From Cyclostephanos tholiformis (taxonomy: Eukaryota > Bacillariophyta > Thalassiosirophyceae > Thalassiosirales > Thalassiosiraceae): 39,917 bases of DNA. Every line of letters starts with the position of its first letter. The stretch's first letter is position 1. Below, piece by piece: positions 11,406 through 23,963 of the stretch. The notes beneath the pieces were generated by a model that had not been told where the DNA came from, ran no database searches, and saw nothing but the letters and a program-made list of their open reading frames with translations. The stretch is taken from positions 1 to 39,917 of the forward strand of contig JALLPB010000317.1 in NCBI GenBank assembly GCA_036939975.1, given 5' to 3'. Both the position numbers and the translations under genes were made by a program.

Positions 11406-12380
11406 TCAAGCGTGCGAGCGTGTGCTGGATGGTTTGCATGGCATGCAGCAATTTGTCCTCCAAGGAGAGTGTGGGCTCCTGCAAGTAGTGATGCCAAATT
11501 TGATGTCGTCACTGATGGTGACTGCACCGGTGAGTTTGTTGAAGACTCTGTAACAGCAATAGTGTTGCAGCGCTGGTCCAATGTAGAAGCCTTCATGGCA
11601 GCAATTCTCCCACAATTTTTGCACCTCTGCTTTCAAATGAATGAGGACACGACATCCCGCAGGTCCCCTGGTTGTCCCTTTGAAGTCGAATGGTCCAAAG
11701 AGGCTGTGCCAAGCCGAGAGCGATGGGTTGTTGCTTGGCCGCAATAAGTTAAGCGTGAGCTCTGCTTGCGGCAGCAATAAGTCCCATCTATCCTTAGGAC
11801 AGGTTGGTGCTGTCCCCGCCAGGATGGTTAGGAAATGGTCCTTGAAGGTTTGGATTGCTCTCTCTGCACGGTTGCATCGGTGGACGTGTGGTGGAACTAG
11901 CTGGTACTTGCTGTTTGCGGTGATGGCGCTTAAGAATGCCTTGCTGGCCTCATTGTTCAGGATGTGTACATCCGAGGTGGCATGGTGCTGAGCCAACCGG
12001 TTGTAAATGTCCGTGTAAGCCTGGATGCAGTGGGTGTTGTGCTTTGATTTGAATGCCTGCACGAGGATGGCATTAGACTCACTGTGCAAGGCTACCATGA
12101 TGTACTGGTTTCCACTGCGCAAACGTGGCAAGAACCGTCCCGTGTCATCAGTGAAAATGTGATTGATTGGTACCGTGATGATCTTGATGTTGGGGGTGCT
12201 AGGTAGGGCTGTGGGTCTGCCTGTGGGCTGTCGAGCGATCGCCTGGGTGGAGCGAATATGTTGGCATGGTTGCGCCATATGCCCCATGTGTGTTTCTTCG
12301 GCGTCCGGGCAGTATTTGCTGGCTAGCATCAGGGTGAGGCCAGTCCACGAGCTGTATGCCCCACGCTTGATTGCTTGGAT
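11406..12380 (-). pseudogene. Copia copy B integrase
   Basis: The sequence runs through YCPDAEETHMGHM, the core motif TDDTGRF with the first catalytic Asp, HILNNEASKAF where D-N-E-A-S is expected, and NRAERAIQTF with the catalytic Glu. A GR-rich C-terminal part with GPFDFKGTT and FYIGPALQHYCCYRVF follows, similar to the DUF-like tail after copia integrases in diatoms. Asp-to-Asn at the second core position should abolish strand transfer. Copy A has Asp at that site. It is followed by a Pro/Met-rich linker (11092-11484, overlapping frame). Confidence 0.8.
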
Positions 12381-13130
12381 TCAAGTTTGTTTGACCGGGT
12401 ATCCCGCTGTCGTGTGGTAGTATGCAATGAGGGCGGATGTGGATGGCAGATTGAGAGTTCGGACTGCCTTTGGCGTGATGTTGGTCCGCATTTGTGTTCG
12501 TGGGCCACCGTTTGGCAGCGTTACTCCAATGGGCCGGTTGTGTGGTGCCTCCTCAGGCTGGACAATGCTTGACTGTGGCGGTGGTGGTACACTGGTCTCT
12601 GTGTTAATGTTGGGAGGGATGGTGACATTTCTCGGGGCATCATTTTCAGGCGGGATGAGGGTTGGTGGGGCTTGATGCGGTGCAATGTTGACTAGCCATA
12701 GGCGCACACCAGATTGTTCCCGATCTCCACGCATTATTTCGTGGCCATGTTTGTCATGGATTTTGAGCATGTGTTTGTCCATATACACAGTGCAGTTGGC
12801 ATTGCACAGCTTTCCTAGGCTTATGAGGTTGTTTGTAAAGCCCAGGATGATGTGCCTGGTGCGTGCTTGCAGTGTAGGGATATGTGGTAACAAAAGGACC
12901 GCTGCTCCCAAAGAGCTTTTTAGTTCTCCAGTTGCCATGGGGATGGTGAGTTTGGGTGCTGTGCGGTTGATGTTGAGTAGTGGGGCAGCCATTGTGAAGT
13001 AATGGTTGCTCACTCCTGTGTCAACAATCGCAGTGCAATGTGACAGGGTTGTTGTGCTGGTAGGGCTACAGGACAAGGAAGCCGTGGCTAAACGACATAC
13101 AATTGGAGTTGTTAAGTCATTTGTTACCAC
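12381..13130 (-). pseudogene. Copia copy B protease and integrase zinc-binding region
   Basis: The aspartic protease motif is IVDTGVSNHYF (about 13000-13030), so the D-T-G triad is intact, unlike copy A. The frame continues into the start of integrase (SALIAYYHTTAGYPVKQT) and stops at TGA 12381-12383. Copy A has TGG (Trp) there, so this is a G-to-A nonsense change private to B. The integrase core continues below in the same frame. The protease would cut the gag-pol polyprotein. Confidence 0.8.
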
Positions 13131-13355
13131 CTTTTCATTGTCCAGCCCAACCAGTCAAGTATCCCAACCTTTGTTGGCAATGCTCATGCTCCCATTCATT
13201 GTGCTGGCCCGTGTCACCGTATCCTTATGCCCCTCTGCCTTCTTGGTGCACGTGGTGCTGTTGTGACCCTTTTTAAGGCGGTATCCATGCGTCCAACAAT
13301 AACCTCCGATCTCATTGGTTTTGTTGCATCCTGTGCCACTGCGTGGTTGTTGGTA

Positions 13356-14503
13356 TTACCCAGTGAGTGCATTGGTTGCGTTGGTGTTTCCAGAGGCCAG
13401 GATGTTGTAGGCAGCCATTAGTGCCATAACACTTGTGGTAAGTGAGGCGACACTCAAAGTGGGGCTTGCATTGTTTTTGATGAGTTGTGTCAATGTTGTT
13501 CTTTCATTTGTTGCAGCCACTGCCAGGTTGTCTAGGTATCCATCCAACCGTGCAAGCGTTTCCAATGAGATTATATTGTCGGCCGTTGTGCTGTCATTGG
13601 CGGTGGTTACTGCATTGGCAGCTCCCATAGTTGGGGTCGCTTTTCCTGCCGCTAATAACTGATGCTTGCAAGCGAGATGGGCCGCTTTGTAATGCTTTTT
13701 CCAATGGTCCATGTCTTGTCGGCACTTGGCCTGGCTTTCCATTCATTAGTCGGGTGTGGGAAGTGACCCGATGCAAGCACTGACGTTGACGCACTGGCCA
13801 GGAGCTGGTCGTTGGACATGGGTAGGTTTGCTCATGCCAGTTTGTGCTGTGCCTCCTCAAGTTTGTCAATATACTCGGGGATGCCTTCCACATCCATGTA
13901 GTATCCCAACATATCTGTAGGAAGGGATACCAGTTTTCTCGGGTGGAGACCTCCGCAGTTGGCGTCCAGGTGTGCCATGAGTTCTGCAGCCATGACGTTG
14001 GTGTAAAACAACCTCGGGTGATGAAGGTTGCAGTACCAAAGTTTGTTGACCGTGTCGCAGATGAACTTTGCAACTGCCCATTTGGCAGCTTCATATGCTG
14101 CAAAATCCTTTACAAGGATGGCATGATTAGCCTCCTTGCGGGCTCGGACGACTGCAGTAGCATTGTCAGGGATGTTTGGATATGTTGGCGGTCATGCTGG
14201 GATTGGGAAGGCTTCACCCCACGTGGTGGAGTACATTGCTGTAGGTTCGATGAGTCCAATGAGGTTGTGGTTGAATTCGCCGGGGCCCGTGCCTTGGTCA
14301 TAGGGGATATCAAACAACAATGGGTAGAGAACTTCGCACATGGTTGTGAGATCATCATCTGTCAGCTGTCCGACGATGGCTGGGAAGGAGGCGGCAGCTG
14401 TTGCGAAGAGCATCGTGATCTCTTCTGGCATCATAGTTGCGGATGTGACACAGTGTTTGGGTATTGGACGATGCTGCGGTTTTGCGGCTTCGTGCGGCAA
14501 CAC
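13356..14503 (-). pseudogene. Copia copy B gag-like region
   Basis: The segments at 14192-14503, 13835-14191 and 13356-13831 correspond one to one to the gag region of copy A. TGAs at 14192-14194 and 13832-13834 sit at exactly the same codons (GCA TGA) as in copy A. A further shift near 13740 is specific to B. Downstream, at about 13285-13330, B keeps an intact knuckle-like YCWTHGYRLKKGHN motif. The likely role is RNA packaging. Confidence 0.75.
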
Positions 14504-14569
14504 GTTTCACCTGATGTCCGGTGTAGTAGCTGGTGGCGACTTTACCGGTGGTGTGTCAATAGTTGGCTG

Positions 14570-14764
14570 AGTGGCTATTGATGCGACAAATCGTAGTAGC
14601 TATGAAGAAGAGCACCAAAGAGGTGATAACATCTAGCTACTAGATTAATGAGCCTAGTGCTCAAACTACTCCAGATATGGGATGGCTCCAGCACCAAGTG
14701 GCTGGACAGTCGGAGAAGGATGACAACGGTCAAGACTAGTGTGGCTGTTGCATGCCTTGCTACA
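14570..14764 (-). repeat. 5' LTR of copia B
   Basis: Similarity with the LTR at 9145-9335 ends sharply at 14764/14765. The outer sequence here (GGGGTGCAAAG) differs from the pol end found outside the other copy. The minus strand starts with TG. The inner boundary is approximate. The two LTRs differ at scattered positions such as CTA/CTC and CGT/CAT, so the insertion is not recent. Confidence 0.6.
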
Positions 14765-15262
14765 GGGGTGCAAAGTGGTGGTCACTCACAAGTCAATAGC
14801 CACTCAAACGACTATATAATCTCATTGTTTTGGAAACTTGGATGTGTGGAAGAACTTGATTTGAAGGCCAGGTTGAGAATTACCTACAACAATAATGACA
14901 AGTGGTTCACAGGATTAGCAATGTGGTTCAGGCGTTTAGATACATTTCCTCAGGTGGGTTGTTCTCTCAAGTACTCCACCAAGTACACCGGCAAGCATGG
15001 CGTGCTTCCCCTGGATGGTGGTGTCGGGGAAGGCATTCGAATTCACGGACAAAGAGAGCAGTACAGACACTCTAGAGGACAGGATGAAGTGAAGACGTTT
15101 CATGTAAATAAAACAGAGAGTATATCGATCACATTTGCTCCTTCTCTATCCCCCCATTCATCCGTCAATCTTCCCATCTTTCGAATGAGTAACAATCTCA
15201 GTGTGGAAAAATTGCATTGTGCGGGATTGTTGTTTAAGCTCTGATGGTTGGCCTAATGAACT
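14765..15262. other. Unassigned spacer right of the copia array
   Basis: An open frame on the plus strand crosses from the LTR into this spacer (to 15244). Its LTR half is certainly not coding in that frame, so I do not call a gene. The spacer has no recognisable domain. It may hold the 3' untranslated region of the minus-strand cyclophilin-like gene. No target-site duplication can be tested, because the other end of the array lies outside the window. Confidence 0.4.
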
Positions 15263-16210
15263 TTATGCACATCGATTGACAAATATCGAAGACACGCCAC
15301 AGCCCACAATCCTCGGCGGCCCCATCCTTTGCCGCGCCATCGCCCTCAACACTTCGAAGGCGGTGACGGGACCATCGTCCTCTGAAAACATCGGCGTCCC
15401 TCCATCGTCATCGTCGTCGCCGCTCGAACGTACGCCGCCGATGCTCCCGTCTGCCCCACAATCGAGGTATCCCATCACCGCGCTGCTGTGAAGGAGCCTC
15501 ACCCCCCACTCCTTCGGCGATTCCTCGACCCTGACAATGGAGAACTTGGACGTGCCCGCACCCGGCCCATGGATGGGCACGGTCAAAAGTATCGCAGGAT
15601 CGTCCGTCCATGGGTGCAGACGGTCGAGCACCTCTTCGTACCCAATGCCATAGTAAACGCCGCCGAAACAATCGTGGGCGCAACCCCTCATCCGAAGCGG
15701 ATCCGAGAAAGACGAATCACGGGAGTTTTCGACCCCCTCCGACGAAATAGTTCGTATGCCGTTCCTCCCGTGGCCGTCGCAGACGTGCGCCCACCTGTAT
15801 CTCATGGATCCGTCCTCGACGCTCGCCGGGGAGTGTTTGAACTCGCATCCGACGTACGTGGCCCTCGAATCGAGGGACCTACGGTCGCCGGACGCAAGGC
15901 TCATGAGATTCGACGCGTGGAGGGGGAGATGATGCGGATGCGAGGGCGGCACGAGGCGGAAGGTCAGTCGTCCCAGCGGGGCGTATTCGGACGTGTGGGG
16001 GGACGACGGAATGGCGATGTCGAAGTAGACCCTCGACCAGTCGTCGTCGTCGTCATGGAGCACGCGATCGACGCCGCTGCCATCGTTCGGTTGCGATGCC
16101 ATCTTCGAGGGAGGGCGCGCTGCCGACAGGAGGGCGGCTGCGCGTTTGTTGCATTGCAGAAGTAGTATCGATATGAAGAATTGAATATAGCAAGCGAGCG
16201 GAATGATCAT
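15263..16210 (-). CDS. Divergent cyclophilin-like protein with signal anchor
   Basis: The 315-residue protein starts at the ATG at 16210. A longer frame to 16243 has only a GTG. Residues 1-28 form a hydrophobic signal peptide or anchor. The middle aligns by eye with the cyclophilin fold. VYFDIAI...LGRLTFRLVP matches the first strand pair, FGGVYYGIGY the central part, and KFSIVRVEESPKEWGVRL the strand region after the usual MANAGPNTNGSQFF, which here reads LLTVPIHGPGAGTSKFS. The catalytic R-x-x-x-x-x-Q-G-G region is not recognisable, so prolyl-isomerase activity is doubtful. The gene is head to head with plastid gyrA, 292 bp between start codons. Family membership is an inference from weak pattern matches. 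Confidence 0.5.
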   Translation of the reverse strand: MIIPLACYIQFFISILLLQCNKRAAALLSAARPPSKMASQPNDGSGVDRVLHDDDDDWSRVYFDIAIPSSPHTSEYAPLGRLTFRLVPPSHPHHLPLHASNLMSLASGDRRSLDSRATYVGCEFKHSPASVEDGSMRYRWAHVCDGHGRNGIRTISSEGVENSRDSSFSDPLRMRGCAHDCFGGVYYGIGYEEVLDRLHPWTDDPAILLTVPIHGPGAGTSKFSIVRVEESPKEWGVRLLHSSAVMGYLDCGADGSIGGVRSSGDDDDDGGTPMFSEDDGPVTAFEVLRAMARQRMGPPRIVGCGVSSIFVNRCA

Positions 16211-16502
16211 CTTCAGGAAATAAAAACAATAGAGGGAGGCCACTCAGTCCCGTACGTTGTGAAGACCTACTAAGTAGTAGATAATACCTCCTAATCAATA
16301 TTGAAATAAATAGAAAATAATTAATAATATGACCAAAAGAGCTGATTTTGATCAAAAGGATGTCACAGAAAAGGAAAAAAAGCGCGAGCTCACTCCTCCA
16401 CTAAAAAAATCTCGTCTTCACATCTTGAAAAGGATGATATGATACCCCCCTCCTCCTCTCGATTGTTGTCCGTCGTTCATCAACGCCTTTAACGTCGCGA
16501 GC
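16211..16502. promoter_or_regulatory. Divergent intergenic region between cyclophilin-like gene and gyrA
   Basis: This 292-bp AT-rich stretch separates two divergent start codons and must contain both promoters and 5' leaders. It has A/T-rich tracts near 16300-16335 and a pyrimidine-rich run before the gyrA start (16445-16470). I see no motif that I can name with confidence. Confidence 0.4.
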
Positions 16503-19697
<3,195 letters not shown>

Positions 19698-20799
19698 AAC
19701 AACTGGTATAATGCATATTAAGTCTCATAAGGTAACTGCTACTCATGCGCACAGGATATTTCTTTTACTAAGAAAAATATCATTTGCACAATACTACCTA
19801 CAAAAATAATCATTGTCACTTCTAATCTTTGAGGGATCTTCCTATTGATTTCTTGTATTCCATACATGTTTTTTCAGTTGATGCTTTCCCGGTTTATGGG
19901 ATTGAAGTTGATCCCTGAAAGTTGTCATTTGATTGTGCCTTGTCCTCACTAGAGGTGTCACAATTGTCATCTGTGTTGGCCGATTCTGAATATTGTGAAC
20001 CTGATGACAACTTTAGACATCTCTAATTGTATTGCACATTTTTTCCACAACACATCAGCATTGCGGTACAATTGTACCATGAAATTGATCACCAGAATGG
20101 TATGCCCTCCACTCTTCTTCAGTCTTTTCACCTCATGCTGTACCTGAATTCCGACATTTTTTTAATCTTTCGTGAAGCATAAGAAACATGGTATCTGCAG
20201 GTCGATACTGTACAAATCATGCGGATGTGGAGGATTGGGTCAAATATGATGCCAAACACAAAAATTAGAGCAAATGCAAACATGATGATTGCACATATTC
20301 TGGTACTTATTTAGAATACACCCCACATGCCCCCGGGAGGCTCTTTGAAAGTGTTGCATGCCCCAGCACAATGGTTAGGGATCTGACATGCATCTAAAAC
20401 CAAAATCTACAACTTAGAAAGAGGTAAGTTCAGTAGAGGTCCCCTGGGGGCATTCTAGTGCAATCTAAGCATATGACATTTGCTATGACTGAGAGGGTGG
20501 ACACTATGACAAGCCCCAAATTTGCCCCGAGGCTGCTTGGGCATTTTTGGGGGGATTCTTAGCACATTCTTGGGCAAAAATCCATTTTTTGCCCCAGAAA
20601 TGCCCCTTTAGCCCTCTATAAAAGGACTGGTACAATTATTCCTTGGCCCTCTCCACAATTGCAGAAGGGTGTTGTGGTGGTTTTCTCACCTGATGGAAGT
20701 AGAGATTCATACTATTCCTCTGTTGATTAATTAGCTCATCTAAACTACCAAATCCACATGTAAAGAAGAGAGGGGGGGGGGGGGGGGGGGATTTAAAAC

Positions 20800-20810
20800 N
20801 NNNNNNNNNN
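20800..20810. other. Assembly gap (Ns) beside a poly-G run
   Basis: Eleven unresolved bases follow a run of about 19 G and a short A-rich piece. Another G run follows at 20820. The local order and length are unreliable. Confidence 0.95.
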
Positions 20811-20992
20811 ATACTTGAAGGGGGGGAAATTTAAGACCACAAAACCAAAACTTGGGGGGTTTGGAGCCAGAGCATTGTCACACTGATATGCTAAGATCCC
20901 CCCGAGAGCGTCCTGGGGAAAAAGTTTAAGCCCTCTCTAGTAGCATCCCGCCAGTTTCAAAAATTATTTTGGTGGGAGTAATTTTGCTCCTA

Positions 20993-21041
20993 ACTTTTGG
21001 CGGGAACAGCCGGGTCATAAAACTTTCTGGCGGGAACAGCC
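20993..21041 (+). repeat. Short tandem repeat, GGCGGGAACAGCC core
   Basis: ACTTTTGGCGGGAACAGCC (20993-21011) recurs as ACTTTCTGGCGGGAACAGCC (21022-21041), a 29-nt period. Weaker relatives with TTTTGGTGGG lie at about 20966-20976 and 21071-21082. Confidence 0.75.
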
Positions 21042-21837
21042 AGAGTTTTGCCAAATCTCATTGTGCGACAACTTTTGGTGGGTGCCAGGGATTTAAAAAA
21101 TCAAAAACCTGAAACTTTTTAAAATAATCCAGTTCCAGAACAATGAACTAATTTTTGAACTCTTCCGCAGACAGACCACAGCCACAAACAACACCCACCC
21201 AGCACATTCCGTAAGCTTACAACAAAGTTGTTATCATTGCCATTCTAAGCCCACTCCCCTACTGGGTAAAGTCTAAGTCTGCAAATGTGGAGTTGCCATC
21301 CCTATTGAATTATATGCCAGGATCAGGAACTTGCCTTCTTGTGCCAACTTCTGACTTCAGACTCTTTGGGCACTTGATTGTAATTTTTAACTAGCACAAA
21401 AAGGGCTGCAAAAAGCTCGTCGTACGTCATTGATGCAAAGCACATCGCAAAAATAGGAAAATACCATGCAAAAGCTGAGGTTCCAGCGCGTTCAACGTGC
21501 TATCAAATTCTGCGAGTGGACAATAATTTGCTAAGACTATATTTCTACATAGCTACAATAAAAAGTGGGCCGTCAGAACCACCCTTAGTGGTTAAGCTGT
21601 TAACCATCAAGGTTTCTTCATTTGCAACTGAAAAATGATTCAACTTATTTTGAACCTGTGCTTTGTGCCTTAGAGGCTAAGGACTAAGTAGCAAAGATAA
21701 TCTCATAATATGGCTAATCATGCTTGCTCATAGCTACTATCATTCTCATGAGAGCATCATGGTAAATGCAAAAAGGAGAGTACCATACTAGCTTATGATG
21801 CACAATAGCCTCTTGTATTAGTGGCGAACTAGTTATA

Positions 21838-21871
21838 AAGGATTTTGCTCGGAGCACGGAGATCTCGCTAT
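21838..21871 (+). repeat. 34-bp direct repeat, copy 1
   Basis: The unit AAGGATTTTGCTCGGAGCAC plus 14 further bases recurs at 21958-21991 with one visible difference (GATCTC against GTTCTC). The period is exactly 120 bp. Confidence 0.85.
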
Positions 21872-21957
21872 AATTGATTCCAAAAAGAGGGAAGACAAAA
21901 ACAAAAAATATAACGAATACAAATTTGATGGCTGCACGAGGTTTGGCTGTAGTTGCC

Positions 21958-21991
21958 AAGGATTTTGCTCGGAGCACGGAGTTCTCGCTAT
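21958..21991 (+). repeat. 34-bp direct repeat, copy 2
   Basis: This is the second copy of the 34-mer at 21838-21871. The sequence between the copies is A-rich and otherwise unlike either flank. It reads through an open frame on both strands, but no gene is supported. Confidence 0.85.
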
Positions 21992-22139
21992 TTGACTCAT
22001 ATAAGAAAAAAATAGGAGGCCTCGATCCATATTTCATTGACGCGGTGGTTTATACAACTGGAGGCGTGACGTGGATTCGCTGTGTGGGGGGGGAAATGAT
22101 GAAGTTCACCATAGCAATTAAATCATCACTATCACTATG

Positions 22140-23963
22140 TTATTTTTCGGCCCTCTCCAATGCAAGACGCATTGCATTCTTGCACCCATCATACAGACCA
22201 ATTTTGTTATTGTTACTGATTGACTTATTCATCACTTCGAGCAGATTTGTGGTCAAGAAAAGATTGACGTACTTTATAGCTGAAGCAACCTCCCGCACCT
22301 CCAAGGTTCCGTCTCCAAGTTCGGAAGCACGCAAAGCCGAGTAGGCCTCGTGGTCCCCGACACGACGAATCATCAGTTTAGGAATGGGATAGAAAGCCAA
22401 TTCACTTGGTTTGCACGCCAGTACATCGGCAATATTACATAGAATGTCAGTAGTTGCCACAGCAGTGAAATAGTCCTCGTAGGAGAACTGCAATTACGAA
22501 ATCAGAGAGGCAAACATAAGAGCTCGTGGACTGGCATGTGGCAAAAAATCGATGAGGTGGAATAGAAGACCTACCAAAGTGACATTTTTCGCAGGTTCTT
22601 CTGTCATCATTTTGTCTTTGAACGATTGCAATCCATTCATATCCACAACTGTGTCATAATCCATGCCATTTGACTCCAGAGCACTAACAAAAGCCTCCTT
22701 CATGTGTTCATGATCACCTGCATTCAAAAACAGCTGCACCACCCCTTCCTTCACCAATCCCGACAGAGCACCGACCATGTTAACGATGAACGATTTCTGA
22801 GCGCCCGCTCCACCAACAGGGATGATGATGCGAAGAGGCTTCCCCGCCTTCCTTCGCGTATTTCTACGGGCACATGCATCAGGGATTCCTTCAACCAGAT
22901 CACGCGGAATCCAATGGCCTGCCAATCCCAAATCTTTTTCTGGCACCCCCATCTTCAAGAAGGCATGGTAGTTCGACGGACCTTGAACTAAATTGAGTGC
23001 GCCAGGGACAACAACGAACCACTGAGCATGATTATCAATAACTAGGTTGATGACGTTAGTAAACCCAGCTGCGACCGCAGCACATGCCACCATGCAATGA
23101 GTGGCGATGATCGGGGAATTTTTGTCAAGCCCATTGATAAGGGGGAGCATGTGTTCCGCAAATTGATAGGTGACGCGGAGGGAGTTTTCGTCACCGGATT
23201 TCGTGAGGCTGCCCCAGAACTTTTCTGCGACGCCGCCAAGCTGAAGACGAACGACGACTTAGATACACAGAGGAACAAAGAAAAACACGAGCACGAAACA
23301 TCATACCTCAGAGGCCATCCTCGATCCTTTAGAATACATATGATCCATGTCTTTAATCATTTGAGCTTCTTCGGAGTCAATGCTTAGGAAGTCGTGGAAC
23401 CTGGTACAAGAACAGAGCAATTTCAGATGACACCTCTTGTGAATCTACCCTGCCTTCCAAAAGAATAAAGACGCTAAGTTCGTAGCTTACCAAGTTTCTC
23501 TGTCAATTTTTCCACCACCAACGAGACCAAACAATTTTCCACCACCACCGAGACCCCATGAGGTAGCGGCATATGCAATGCGATGATGACCAAATCCCAT
23601 TCGAATAGTTCCCACGACAACAGGTGGCTTCGTAGTGTCGCTCCACGATTGAGGGGCACTCTCGTTCCTCGATGTGACAATGAGCCCGGGCACCTTATCG
23701 CTGGGCGCAGTCTTGAGAGGATAACCTTCCTTCTTTGCGACGCGACTGCCGACATTAAACCAATTCAAAAGAACTGATTTGAAAGCGGATACTGGGTCGG
23801 GAGGTCCGCCTACAAAATCATCAACGCTTACGGCGTTGTTTTTGATCATGGCACTATACCATCCCGGCGCGAAAAGAAGAATGACACGCCAAATGAGGTA
23901 GAAACATGCGATTACGGCCGCCACGCCGATAAAGGCAACAGCAAACGGTGGTAGATCTGCCAT
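22140..23963 (-). CDS. Membrane-anchored Rossmann/GT-B-like protein of unknown function (4 exons)
   Basis: Exons on the minus strand are 23963-23491, 23400-23307, 23240-22575 and 22487-22140. All introns are GT-AG (90, 66 and 87 nt) with frame kept, giving 526 residues. I chose the ATG at 23963 because the frame further upstream opens only at a TTG. Residues 1-35 contain one membrane span (FAVAFIGVAAVIACFYLIW). A glycine-rich loop, RMGFGHHRIAYAATSWG, resembles the GGGHR loop of MGDG-synthase-type glycosyltransferases. A second glycine-rich motif, IIIPVGGAGAQKSF, lies in the expected place of a C-terminal Rossmann domain. This suggests a GT-B-like fold. Donor and acceptor are unknown. It is divergent from the TMEM223-like gene, 307 bp apart. 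Confidence 0.75.

Larger units (their letters stand above)
9145..14764 (-). mobile_element. Ty1/copia retrotransposon, copy B, full length but dead
   Basis: The minus-strand order is LTR (14764 downwards), gag, protease, integrase, reverse transcriptase, RNase H, LTR (9335 downwards). Integrase before RT identifies the Ty1/copia superfamily, and the style fits diatom CoDi elements. Length is about 5.6 kb including both LTRs. Inactivating changes include two TGAs in gag, a Trp-to-TGA at 12381-12383 between protease and integrase, an integrase core Asp changed to Asn, and frameshifts in RT and after RNase H. It is followed directly by copy A without intervening host DNA. Confidence 0.85.
19698..22139. 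other. Long non-coding interval with repeat debris and an assembly gap
   Basis: No credible protein-coding gene is visible in these 2.4 kb. It contains a poly-G run (about 20772-20790), eleven Ns (20800-20810), degenerate GGCGGGAACAGCC repeats (20960-21085), overlapping small hairpins (21577-21605) and a duplicated 34-mer (21838, 21958). The left part should include the gyrA 3' untranslated region. Confidence 0.6.

Noticed and set aside
14648..15244. 198-residue plus-strand open frame
   Set aside because: Its first third is copia LTR sequence read antisense. There is no domain and no support for a real start.
15488..16165. 225-residue plus-strand frame opposite the cyclophilin-like gene
   Set aside because: GC-rich mirror frame with low-complexity Arg-rich translation. 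The minus-strand frame has a signal peptide and fold-like motifs.
20772..20790. Poly-G run as a possible G-quadruplex or regulatory signal
   Set aside because: It borders an N gap and is probably a sequencing or assembly artefact in length.
21575..21625. tRNA-like look of AGTGGTTAAGC (A-box-like)
   Set aside because: No B box (GGTTCGA-like), no acceptor stem pairing and no anticodon arm. Better explained by the two small hairpins.
21838..21991. CRISPR-like repeat-spacer pattern
   Set aside because: Only two repeats, an 86-bp spacer, no cas genes, and a eukaryotic nuclear context.
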